In this document: piece after piece, positions 43,944 to 51,455 of the stretch
Layout of the letters: each line of letters opens with the position of its first letter
Position numbering within the stretch: position 1 is the first letter of the stretch
From: CAMCTV01 sp964420985
Lineage (GTDB): Bacteria > Bacteroidota > Bacteroidia > Flavobacteriales_D > Sanyastnellaceae
DNA: 57,495 nucleotides
Direction of reading: 5' to 3'
Assembly (NCBI GenBank): GCA_964420985.1
Contig: CAYQUT010000017.1
Span: 1-57,495, forward strand
Made by a program: the position numbers and the translations under genes
Notes under the pieces: model-generated
What the model saw: the letters and a program-made list of their open reading frames with translations, nothing else
What the model was told of the DNA's origin: nothing
The model's database searches: none

Positions 43944-45191
43944 TTATCTCCTCATCGCTTCAACGGGATCTAAATTGGCTGCTGACCAGGCGGGCATGAT
44001 TCCCGCAATCAATCCAACAATGACGGATATTCCTATCCCCATAAAGATGCGTTCGATGGGAAGAATAAAGGCCATTTCAAATGCGGCATTCAACCCCTGT
44101 ATGGAGATATAGACCAATCCCAAACCCATTAACCCTCCTATGATACAGAGAGAAATGGCCTCCGTTAGAAATTGAATCAGGATAAAGATTTTTTTCGCGC
44201 CAAGAGCCTTCTGAACTCCAATGAGATGCGTTCTTTCTTTAACGCTGACAAACATGATATTGGCAATACTAAAGGCACCAACAATGATGGCAAAAATGCC
44301 AATGAACATTCCTGCAGAATTGAAGACACCTACAATTTGATCCAAAACATCGCTGATCATTTTGGCTTCGATGATGGAAAAATCATTATCGCCTCCGGGT
44401 TTGATGCCTCTAATGGATCTGAATTGTTGTACCACTTCTCCTTTCAAGTCGTCAGTGGTGGCTGAAGATTTGGCTTTGACCATGATACTGCCATCTACTT
44501 CCTCAGTATTCATCCAACGAATGGCATATCCCACAGGAACAATGATGGTTTGGTCCATACCATTTCCAAAAAGTGACGCGCCCTCTTTTTTCATTTGTCC
44601 GATGACACGCAGTTTTAAGCCTGCAATGGAGACTTCCTTGTCCAATGATTCACCTTTTCCAAATAGCGCTTGCGCTACAGTATTTCCGATGATGCACACT
44701 GCACGTCCTCCATCACACTCTAACTCTGTGAAATATCGTCCTTTGTCGATTTTTACAGTTCTGGTTTGGTTGTAATAAAAGGTAACACCATTGACCCAAA
44801 CATCTTCCAAGTAATTGCCCTCAAATTTCACAGTTTGGGAGGTTCCTGATTCATAAGCCAAGGCTTGTGCAGTGGTTAAACGAGCGGCCAACTGAGCCAT
44901 ATCCTTGGTGGAAGGCTCCCTGCGTGACATGAATTTCCACCACTCATACTCCTCTTTCCCATCTTCAGGTCCCATGGGCCATTTTTTGATCATCATGACG
45001 TCTGACCCGACAGATTCTAGGCTTTCGCGCATGTCGGCTTCCATGCTGTCTACCACTGCTAGAACAAAGATGATGGAGAATATTCCGATGGTTACGCCCA
45101 ATAAAGAAAGGATGGTTCGGAGCTTATTGCTGACCAAAGCATGAAATGCCATTTTCACACTTTCTAGAATGATTCTCCAATATGTGCGCAT
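43944..45191 (-). CDS. MacB/FtsX-type ABC transporter permease
   Basis: 415 residues. N-terminal membrane segment with the family opening SVKMAFHALVSNKLRTILSL followed by LGVTIGIFSII, a MacB_PCD periplasmic domain of about 240 residues, then the FtsX domain with three membrane segments (GIFAIIVGAFSIANIMFVSV, KERTHLIGVQKALGA, ISLCIIGGLMGLGLVYISI, GIGISVIVGLIAGIMPAWSA) ending in AANLDPVEAMRR. Such permeases act with a separate ATPase in mechanotransmission, lipoprotein release or export; no ATPase gene is adjacent. A near-consensus -7 box (TAGTTTCG, 45203-45196) ends four bases before the ATG. Confidence 0.92.
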   Translation of the reverse strand: MRTYWRIILESVKMAFHALVSNKLRTILSLLGVTIGIFSIIFVLAVVDSMEADMRESLESVGSDVMMIKKWPMGPEDGKEEYEWWKFMSRREPSTKDMAQLAARLTTAQALAYESGTSQTVKFEGNYLEDVWVNGVTFYYNQTRTVKIDKGRYFTELECDGGRAVCIIGNTVAQALFGKGESLDKEVSIAGLKLRVIGQMKKEGASLFGNGMDQTIIVPVGYAIRWMNTEEVDGSIMVKAKSSATTDDLKGEVVQQFRSIRGIKPGGDNDFSIIEAKMISDVLDQIVGVFNSAGMFIGIFAIIVGAFSIANIMFVSVKERTHLIGVQKALGAKKIFILIQFLTEAISLCIIGGLMGLGLVYISIQGLNAAFEMAFILPIERIFMGIGISVIVGLIAGIMPAWSAANLDPVEAMRR

Positions 45192-45195
45192 GTTG

Positions 45196-45203
45196 CGAAA
45201 CTA
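45196..45203 (-). promoter_or_regulatory. Possible -7 box of the permease gene
   Basis: On the minus strand TAGTTTCG, seven of eight to TAnnTTTG as defined (one base off), with a TTG 22 nt upstream and the ATG four bases downstream. It shares the four-base spacing seen at msrC, the TPR gene and the type-B cargo gene. Confidence 0.35.
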
Positions 45204-45264
45204 ATCGACAAAGCCTTGTAAAAAGCAATATAAATTGCCAAACTTTGTTGTTAGGCTTTTGTTG

Positions 45265-48200
45265 ATGAAAAAGGTGATTCTTGTCTTCTGTTTGTGTTGC
45301 GCTGCATGGGGAATGCGGGCGCAATCTGCTGTGGACACCCTCATCTTGGATACCTTGGCCATAGATCCCAATGGTTTTGTTTTGCGCAACGATACCAATC
45401 TGGTGTCCGATACGTTGTACCAACTGATACCGCACAAGAGCATGTTGGTGATTCCAAAATCATTGGATCAATCCCGATTGACATGGAGTTATCGAAGGTT
45501 GCCTTATCCAACAGAGATTGGTCAGTTTAAACCATACCAAAGGACAAGGTCAACTTTTAAACCCTCCTATTTGGGCGACAGGCTCAATAGTCCAACAACA
45601 GGCAGTGTAACCGATATCATTCAATCTGGAGCCTTGACCCGAACTGTACAAGTGGGCAACAATCAAAATTTGAGTTTGCAATCAGGGCTCAATTTGCAAT
45701 TGGATGGACGGATCAATGGTGAATGGAGAATCAAAGGACAATTGTCCGATGCGCAACTGCCCCTCCAAGCAGGAGGATATTCATCGAAATTGGAGGATTT
45801 TGATGTCATGAATATATTGTTGTACAATAAGACTACACAGATTTTAGCAGGAGATTTTACCATTCAGCAAAAAGAAGGGTATTTCATGCGCTATTTTAAA
45901 CGCGGGCAGGGCCTGTCTTTTCAGCAGAATAACAATGGATGGAAAACGGATGTGGCATTGTCCTTATCCAAAGGAAGATTTGCCCGACAGTCATTTGTAG
46001 CCATTGAGGGCAATCAAGGACCCTATCGTTTGAATGGTGCAAATGGTGAAAATTTCATTATCATTTTGGCAGGCACAGAACAAGTGTACATTGATGGTAT
46101 TAAATTACAACGTGGACAGGACAAAGATTATGTCATTGATTACAACGCTGGAACCATCACCTTTATGCCGTCAAGACAGCTGACCAAGGATAAACGCATT
46201 GTGGTAGAATTTCAATATTCTGATAAACAATATTTCAGGCCATTGGTGACAGCAGGAGCCGAAAAGAAATGGGAAAAGCAGAAAATGTATTGGCGTTACT
46301 TCAATGAATGGGACGCCAAGAATCAACCATTGCAATTGAATTTATCCGATTCTTCTCGTTATCTTTTAAGTCAATCTGGAGACAATGTGGGACAAGCATT
46401 TGTTGACGGTGCAAGAAAATGGGAAGGTCCTGTTGCAGGAGTGGCTTATTTTAAAAAGGACACTTTGGACTTTGGTTGGGTTTGGGAAGTAAGTCAAGAT
46501 ACTACTTTTGAGTTGTATCAGGTGGTGTTCAGCTATGCAGGGCAAGGACAAGGCAATTACGTTGAGTCGGGATTCAATGCGGGAGGAAAGGTGTACAAAT
46601 GGGTTGCTCCCGTTTGGGATGGAGAAAAGTGGGTTAAGCAGGGAAGCTACATTGATAAGGCTCAGCTGACAGCGCCAAAATCGCTGCAAATGTGGATCAT
46701 GGGATACCAATGGCAGGATTCTACGGCAAGAGGGAAATGGATATGGGACAATGAACTGGCCATGAGTCAGCAAGATTTGAATTTGTTTTCAGACAAGAAT
46801 GATGGAGACAATCAGGGCTGGGCGCTAAAGAGTGTGCTGGCATTTGAGCAGAAAAGAATAAAATCAAAGATTGACTTTGAATACAACAGTGTTTTTTTTA
46901 ATCGAATAGAGCGATTTAGGGAGGTGGAGTTTGAGCGCAATTGGAATTTACTGGGGTTGAATTACCAAGGGGACTTTCGCTTAGTGGGAGGAGAGTTGTC
47001 CTTGGAGCAAAACGGCAGATCGGTGATGTTGCGCGCAGAGCAATTGCAATGGTCAAAGGATTTTTCAGGCCAACGATTGCGGTGGATAGGATACCCACTG
47101 AACAAAAAGAATTTGACTTGGAAATGGGATGGTTGGGCATTGGCCACGACTGGGGAAAGGAGCGCGCACTTTTACAGGAATAAAAATCGTTTGGATTGGA
47201 CACCAGGCAAGTTGAGAATTTATTGGCAGGATGAGTGGGAAAGCAACAAAAGAGAATTGGGGACAGGCCCGCTTCCATATGTTTTCTATGATTACTCGGT
47301 GGGGGCTGGAACCAAAGATACTGTGCAGAAAAAATTAGTTGTCTTTTATCGCAACCGATTGGATTATTTATCGAGTGTTCAGGAATCACAATTGCAGAGA
47401 GGAGCCCGTGCTGAACAATGGGGAATGGATGCGGCCTGGCAGTTGGCCTCAGGTTGGCGCGTCAATGCCGTTTTGGCGCAACGGCAGTTGATGGTATTGT
47501 CCTCGGAGGTTTTTAATGGCCGGCCAGAGAGCAATTGGGTAGGTAGAGCAGGAACACAATGGTGGAGTGCAGATCGTGTTTGGAATATCACAAGCTATTA
47601 TGAATTGAGCACGGGGCTGGAACAGCGTAAGAGTTATATTTATGTTGAGGTCCCCCAAGGTCAAGGAAATTTTGTTTGGAATGATTACAACGACAATGGG
47701 ATAAAAGAATTGAATGAATTTGAGATGTCTGCATTTGGTTATGATGCCAATTATATTCGTACGCAAGTTCCCAACAATGATTTTGTTCCAGTGCATGGCC
47801 AAAAATTATCATTGACCATGCAAATGAAAGGCAACCGAGAAAAGCTCAGGGGTTGGAATTACCAGGGAAGTTTATTGGCAGATCAGCAAACATTGAATGA
47901 CCAGTGGTTGGGATGGAAAACATTTGAACAAGCAGATAGTATTTTAGTACAACAGCATTTGACAGGGCGCAATCAGTTGTTGTATACGACAAAGGATGCG
48001 CGATGGACTTGGGGCTTGCAACACTTAGAAACCACTTCTTTGAATGCGTTGTCCTTGGGGTATGAGCAGCGCAGCGATGCGTATTGGTCGCCTTTGATTC
48101 GCTATCAATGGAACAGTGATACACAATTGCAACCCAGTTATAAGCAAGGGGTGAAACAAGTAGCCAGTGATTTTTTGGCCGGACGCAATTACCAGATTCA

Positions 48201-48594
48201 TTATGAGGAAATGGCCTTGGATGTTGTTGTATCTAACAGCAAGCAAGCGCAACTGACATTGCAGCCAAAATGGAAAGAGAAACAATTGGTGGGAGAAACA
48301 ACAGAGCATTTGCGGGTTTTGGAGATGCCCGTCCAATTCAAATGGAATGAATTGGGAAAATCAGTAAGCAGTGTGGAAATAGCATGGCACCAGCTGAATT
48401 ACAGTGGTCAAGGATATTCTACTTACACTTATGATTTATTGGAAGGATTGCAATCGGGAACCAATTGGACCTGGGTGATGCGATACCAAACCATTGGGGG
48501 CCGTTGGCAATGGACATGGAACTATCAAGGAAGAAAATCGGCCCAACATAAGGCCATTCATACTGGGCAGATGGGAATTCGGTTGGCGTTTTAA
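45265..48594 (+). CDS. Very large outer-membrane beta-barrel protein
   Basis: 1109 residues. Signal peptide MKKVILVFCLCCAAWGMRAQ. A plug-like N-terminal region (IIQSGALTRTVQVGNNQNLS, QLDGRINGEWRIKGQLSDAQ) is followed by a Bacteroidota motif region: EGNQGPYRLNGANGENFIII, GTEQVYIDGIKLQRGQDKDY, IDYNAGTITFMPSRQLTKDK. About 700 residues of alternating aromatic strands with YNDNGIKELNEFEM embedded end in IRLAF, with the C-terminal Phe expected of BAM-assembled barrels. It resembles uncharacterised long Bacteroidota outer-membrane proteins; transport or secretion roles are possible but unproved. I chose the ATG at 45265 for the signal peptide. Divergent from the permease gene. Confidence 0.72.
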   Translation: MKKVILVFCLCCAAWGMRAQSAVDTLILDTLAIDPNGFVLRNDTNLVSDTLYQLIPHKSMLVIPKSLDQSRLTWSYRRLPYPTEIGQFKPYQRTRSTFKPSYLGDRLNSPTTGSVTDIIQSGALTRTVQVGNNQNLSLQSGLNLQLDGRINGEWRIKGQLSDAQLPLQAGGYSSKLEDFDVMNILLYNKTTQILAGDFTIQQKEGYFMRYFKRGQGLSFQQNNNGWKTDVALSLSKGRFARQSFVAIEGNQGPYRLNGANGENFIIILAGTEQVYIDGIKLQRGQDKDYVIDYNAGTITFMPSRQLTKDKRIVVEFQYSDKQYFRPLVTAGAEKKWEKQKMYWRYFNEWDAKNQPLQLNLSDSSRYLLSQSGDNVGQAFVDGARKWEGPVAGVAYFKKDTLDFGWVWEVSQDTTFELYQVVFSYAGQGQGNYVESGFNAGGKVYKWVAPVWDGEKWVKQGSYIDKAQLTAPKSLQMWIMGYQWQDSTARGKWIWDNELAMSQQDLNLFSDKNDGDNQGWALKSVLAFEQKRIKSKIDFEYNSVFFNRIERFREVEFERNWNLLGLNYQGDFRLVGGELSLEQNGRSVMLRAEQLQWSKDFSGQRLRWIGYPLNKKNLTWKWDGWALATTGERSAHFYRNKNRLDWTPGKLRIYWQDEWESNKRELGTGPLPYVFYDYSVGAGTKDTVQKKLVVFYRNRLDYLSSVQESQLQRGARAEQWGMDAAWQLASGWRVNAVLAQRQLMVLSSEVFNGRPESNWVGRAGTQWWSADRVWNITSYYELSTGLEQRKSYIYVEVPQGQGNFVWNDYNDNGIKELNEFEMSAFGYDANYIRTQVPNNDFVPVHGQKLSLTMQMKGNREKLRGWNYQGSLLADQQTLNDQWLGWKTFEQADSILVQQHLTGRNQLLYTTKDARWTWGLQHLETTSLNALSLGYEQRSDAYWSPLIRYQWNSDTQLQPSYKQGVKQVASDFLAGRNYQIHYEEMALDVVVSNSKQAQLTLQPKWKEKQLVGETTEHLRVLEMPVQFKWNELGKSVSSVEIAWHQLNYSGQGYSTYTYDLLEGLQSGTNWTWVMRYQTIGGRWQWTWNYQGRKSAQHKAIHTGQMGIRLAF

Positions 48595-48655
48595 TTATTT
48601 TCCATACAAATAAAGCATTGAAAATGAGTTAATTATAATTTCATTGTTGAAAAGT

Positions 48656-48687
48656 CTTGGTAGAATAAAAAAAAGGTATTACTTTCG
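48656..48687 (+). promoter_or_regulatory. Promoter of the rplM operon
   Basis: TTG (48656-48658), a 21-nt spacer and TACTTTCG (48680-48687), one base off TAnnTTTG. Transcription would start near 48691-48694, giving a leader of roughly 27-30 nt before the rplM ATG that begins with a hairpin. Confidence 0.6.
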
Positions 48688-48690
48688 CAC

Positions 48691-48705
48691 TCCGTTTTTA
48701 ACGGA
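48691..48705 (+). ncRNA. Hairpin at the 5' end of the rplM leader
   Basis: TCCGTT (48691-48696), loop TTT, AACGGA (48700-48705): a six-pair stem lying at the predicted transcription start of the ribosomal protein operon. It could protect the 5' end or be an L13-binding autoregulatory site. It is a candidate only; alignment of other Bacteroidota leaders would decide. Confidence 0.4.
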
Positions 48706-48719
48706 TAAACTGTAACGAC

Positions 48720-49169
48720 ATGGATACTTTAAGTTATAAAACTTTGTCTGCCAATAAGGAAACTGCAAACAAGCAGTGGTTGGTAGTAGACGCAGCAGGA
48801 GTTAACTTGGGACGTTTGAGTTCTGAAGTAGCTTCTTTATTAAGAGGAAAGCACAAGCCATTGTTCACGCCGCACGCGGATTGTGGAGACAATGTAGTGG
48901 TCATCAATGCCGACAAGGTTGCGTTGAGTGGTAAGAAATGGGATGAGAAAGTTTACATCCGTTACACAGGATATCCCGGTGGACAACGTTTTGCTACACC
49001 AAAGGAAATGATGGCTAAGCACCCAACAGCGATGGTAGAAATGGCCGTTCGTGGAATGCTTCCAAAGAATCGTTTGGGAAGTGCAGTTTATCGCAATTTG
49101 TTTGTTTATGCAGGAGCAGATCACAAGCAACAAGCGCAACAACCAACAGAATACAAGATTAAAGGATAA
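48720..49169 (+). CDS. rplM: 50S ribosomal protein L13
   Basis: 149 residues; LSU protein bound to 23S rRNA. Clear matches: WLVVDAAGVNLGRLSSEVAS, LLRGKHKPLFTPHADCGDNV, VVINADKVALSGKKWDEKVY, RYTGYPGG, MAVRGMLPKNRLGSAVYRNL and YAGADHKQQAQQP. First gene of the operon rplM-rpsI-rpsB-tsf, the standard order in Bacteroidota. rpsI follows after 9 nt. Confidence 0.98.
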   Translation: MDTLSYKTLSANKETANKQWLVVDAAGVNLGRLSSEVASLLRGKHKPLFTPHADCGDNVVVINADKVALSGKKWDEKVYIRYTGYPGGQRFATPKEMMAKHPTAMVEMAVRGMLPKNRLGSAVYRNLFVYAGADHKQQAQQPTEYKIKG

Positions 49170-49178
49170 TACATCGGT

Positions 49179-49574
49179 ATGGCAACTACCCAATACACCA
49201 ATACTTCAGGTCGTCGTAAATGTGCAGTAGCACGTGTTTACCTTTCAGAAGGAACAGGAAACATGACCATCAATGGTCGTGATTTACAAACTTACTTCCC
49301 TTCATTGGTTCTTCAGTACAAAGTGAATCAACCATTCACCATCACTGAGAACGTGGGTAAGTATGATATCAAAGCCAATATCGATGGTGGTGGAATTACT
49401 GGTCAAGCTGAAGCATTGCGTTTGGCCATCAGTAAAGCTTTGATTGAGATCAATCCAGAATGGAAATCTTCATTGAAGGCAGAAGGATTAACAACGCGTG
49501 ACCCACGTATGGTTGAACGTAAGAAGTTCGGTCAGAAGAAGGCACGTAAGCGCTTCCAGTTCTCTAAGCGTTAA
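49179..49574 (+). CDS. rpsI: 30S ribosomal protein S9
   Basis: 131 residues; SSU head protein whose basic C-terminal tail reaches the P site. Recognised by TSGRRKCAVARVYLSEGTGN, INGRDLQTYFPSL, IDGGGITGQAEALRLAISKA and the tail DPRMVERKKFGQKKARKRFQ followed by FSKR. Second gene of the operon; the 102-nt gap to rpsB holds a structured element. Confidence 0.98.
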   Translation: MATTQYTNTSGRRKCAVARVYLSEGTGNMTINGRDLQTYFPSLVLQYKVNQPFTITENVGKYDIKANIDGGGITGQAEALRLAISKALIEINPEWKSSLKAEGLTTRDPRMVERKKFGQKKARKRFQFSKR

Positions 49575-49604
49575 TCGCGGGACTGGAACATTGTTTAGCA
49601 TCCA

Positions 49605-49643
49605 AATTCGCCGGACTCACCCTTGGGTGGCTACCGGCGAATT
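49605..49643 (+). ncRNA. Nested hairpin in the rpsI-rpsB gap, candidate S2 leader
   Basis: A perfect 10-bp outer stem, AATTCGCCGG (49605-49614) with CCGGCGAATT (49634-49643), encloses a second hairpin CACC (49618-49621)/GGTG (49626-49629) with a CTTG loop. The distal end is 33 nt before the rpsB ATG. It is not followed by a proper U-run, which argues against a simple terminator. S2 is known to repress its own operon in E. coli; a similar autoregulatory leader is the likely reading here, but an attenuator or processing site is possible. Confidence 0.6.
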
Positions 49644-49676
49644 GATTTTAGAGAAAGTAAACAATTATAAAATAAA

Positions 49677-50459
49677 ATGGCAAGAGTTAGTTTTGACGAG
49701 CTTTTGGAGGCCGGTGTACATTTCGGTCACTTAAGCAGAAAGTGGAATCCCAACATGGCTCCTTATATCTTCGGTGAGAAGAAAGGAATCCACATCATTG
49801 ATTTGAACAAGACAGCAGTTAAGTTGGACGAGGCTGCAAACGCGATGAAGCAAATCGCGAAGTCTGGAAAGAAAATCCTTTTCGTAGCAACAAAAAAGCA
49901 AGCCAAGGATTTGGTAGCTGAGCGCATTTCCGCTATCGGTATGCCTTTCGTTACTGAGCGTTGGCCAGGTGGAATGTTGACCAACTTTGTAACCATCCGT
50001 AAGGCGGTTCGCAAAATGGCCAACATTGAGAAAATGGAAGCAGATGGAACAGCTGCAACATTGTCCAAGCGTGAGCGTTTGCAATTGACCCGTACCCATG
50101 ACAAGATGTTCAAAGTATTGGGATCTATTGCGGACATGAACCGCGTACCGGCAGCTTTGTTTGTTATTGATGTAATGAAAGAGCACATTGCGGTTGCTGA
50201 AGCCAAGAGATTGGGTATTCCAGTATTTGCAATGGTAGATACCAACAGTGATCCTCGTAAAGTAGATTTCGCTATCCCAGCTAATGACGATGCAACCAAG
50301 TCTATCTCTAAAATTTTGGATGTAGTGATTGAAGCCATTGCAGAAGGTTTGACAGAGCGCAAGTCTGAGAAAGACAAGAATGAGGATGCACCAGCAACTG
50401 AGGCCAAGGCGGAAGTAAAAACAGATGCAAAGCCACGCAAGCGCACACCAAGAGCTTAA
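49677..50459 (+). CDS. rpsB: 30S ribosomal protein S2
   Basis: 260 residues; SSU protein at the head-body junction, needed for bS1 docking in other bacteria. Landmarks: ELLEAGVHFGHLSRKWNPNM, APYIFGEKKGIHIIDLNKTA, KKILFVATKKQAKDLV, ERWPGGMLTNFVTIRKAVRK, PAALFVIDVMKEHIAVAEAK and PVFAMVDTNSDPRKVDFAIP. The last ~40 residues are a charged Ala/Lys/Glu tail (EDAPATEAKAEVKTDAKPRK). Preceded by the nested hairpin; tsf follows after 23 nt. Confidence 0.98.
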   Translation: MARVSFDELLEAGVHFGHLSRKWNPNMAPYIFGEKKGIHIIDLNKTAVKLDEAANAMKQIAKSGKKILFVATKKQAKDLVAERISAIGMPFVTERWPGGMLTNFVTIRKAVRKMANIEKMEADGTAATLSKRERLQLTRTHDKMFKVLGSIADMNRVPAALFVIDVMKEHIAVAEAKRLGIPVFAMVDTNSDPRKVDFAIPANDDATKSISKILDVVIEAIAEGLTERKSEKDKNEDAPATEAKAEVKTDAKPRKRTPRA

Positions 50460-50482
50460 TCGTTTCTTTTAAAAAAATTATT

Positions 50483-51310
50483 ATGAATATTACAGCAGCA
50501 GACGTAAATAAATTGCGTACCATCACCGGTGCCGGTATGATGGATTGTAAGAAAGCATTGGTAGAAGCCAATGGAGATTTTGATGCCGCCATTGATTTGC
50601 TTCGCAAGAAGGGTCAAAAAGTAGCAGCCAACAGAAGTGACCGTGATGCTACAGAAGGAGTGGTATTGGCTAAAGCTACGGCGGACAATACACGCGGTAC
50701 CATGTTGGTTTTGAACTGTGAGACTGATTTCGTTGCAAAGAACGAAGCATTTGTTGCAGTAGCCAACACCATTTTGGATATTGCTATTGCGCACAACCCA
50801 GCTACATTGGATGAGTTGAAAGCTTTGCCATTTGCAGACAGCGGAATGTCTATCAACGACAAAATCACCGAAGAGATTGGTAAAATTGGAGAGAAGTTGG
50901 ATTTGTCTTACTATGGAACAGTGAACGCGGGAATGGTATTTTGTTACAACCACCCAGGTAATAAATTGGCTTCAGTAGTAGGTTTCAACAAAGAGACATC
51001 TGCGGATGTTGCCAAAGACGTAGCCATGCAAGCAGCGGCTATGGCTCCAGTGGCTTTGGATGAAAATTCAGTCTCTGAAGAGATCAAGCAAAAGGAATTG
51101 GAAGTAGGTAAAGAGCAAGCCATCAATGAAGGCAAACCAGCGGAAATGGCAGAGAAAATCGCCATGGGACGTTTGGGCAAATTCATGAAAGAGAACACCT
51201 TGTTGAACCAAGAGTTTATCAAGGACAGCAAATTGAATGTATCTCAATACATGAAGTCAGTTGACAAGGATTTGACCGCAACCGGATTCATCCGCTTCGC
51301 ATTGGGATAG
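50483..51310 (+). CDS. tsf: Elongation factor Ts
   Basis: 275 residues; nucleotide exchange factor for EF-Tu. The N-terminal UBA-like domain and the TDF-type motif are clear: ADVNKLRTITGAGMMDCKKA, LVEANGDFDAAIDLLRKKGQ, LVLNCETDFVAKNEAF. The core has GKIGEKLDLSYYG, PVALDENSVSEEI, GRLGKFMKENTLLNQEFIKD. Last gene of the operon, ended by the terminator at 51335. Confidence 0.98.
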   Translation: MNITAADVNKLRTITGAGMMDCKKALVEANGDFDAAIDLLRKKGQKVAANRSDRDATEGVVLAKATADNTRGTMLVLNCETDFVAKNEAFVAVANTILDIAIAHNPATLDELKALPFADSGMSINDKITEEIGKIGEKLDLSYYGTVNAGMVFCYNHPGNKLASVVGFNKETSADVAKDVAMQAAAMAPVALDENSVSEEIKQKELEVGKEQAINEGKPAEMAEKIAMGRLGKFMKENTLLNQEFIKDSKLNVSQYMKSVDKDLTATGFIRFALG

Positions 51311-51334
51311 TCCAATAGAAATTCTAGAAAAAGT

Positions 51335-51366
51335 AAAAGGGAATCGCGAGAGCTGTTCCCTTTTTT
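51335..51366 (+). terminator. Intrinsic terminator of the rplM-tsf operon
   Basis: Arms AAAAGGGAA (51335-51343) and TTCCCTTTT (51356-51364) pair perfectly over 9 bp around a 12-nt loop (TCGCGAGAGCTG). The T-run extends to 51366. It lies 25 nt after the tsf stop. Confidence 0.9.
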
Positions 51367-51413
51367 GTTGGGGTGATAAGAATTGAAATCGGCTTTGATT
51401 TTAACAGTTTCTT

Positions 51414-51441
51414 TTTGAAATTGTGGTTATTTTTAGATTTG
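51414..51441 (+). promoter_or_regulatory. Putative promoter of the giant surface protein gene
   Basis: TTTG (51414-51417), a 16-nt spacer and TAGATTTG (51434-51441), exact to TAnnTTTG. The ATG at 51456 follows 14 nt later. The spacer is slightly short for the usual 17-22. Confidence 0.5.
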
Positions 51442-51455
51442 AATTTTACTCCTTT

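Noticed and set aside
48605..48650. AT-rich inverted repeat after the large barrel gene (AATGA...TCATT around AATTATAATT)
   Set aside because: Stem almost wholly A-T and no U-run; too weak to call a terminator in AT-rich DNA.
49763..50446. 227-codon open frame on the minus strand opposite rpsB
   Set aside because: Antisense shadow of a strongly conserved ribosomal protein gene; composition is that of a reversed coding strand.
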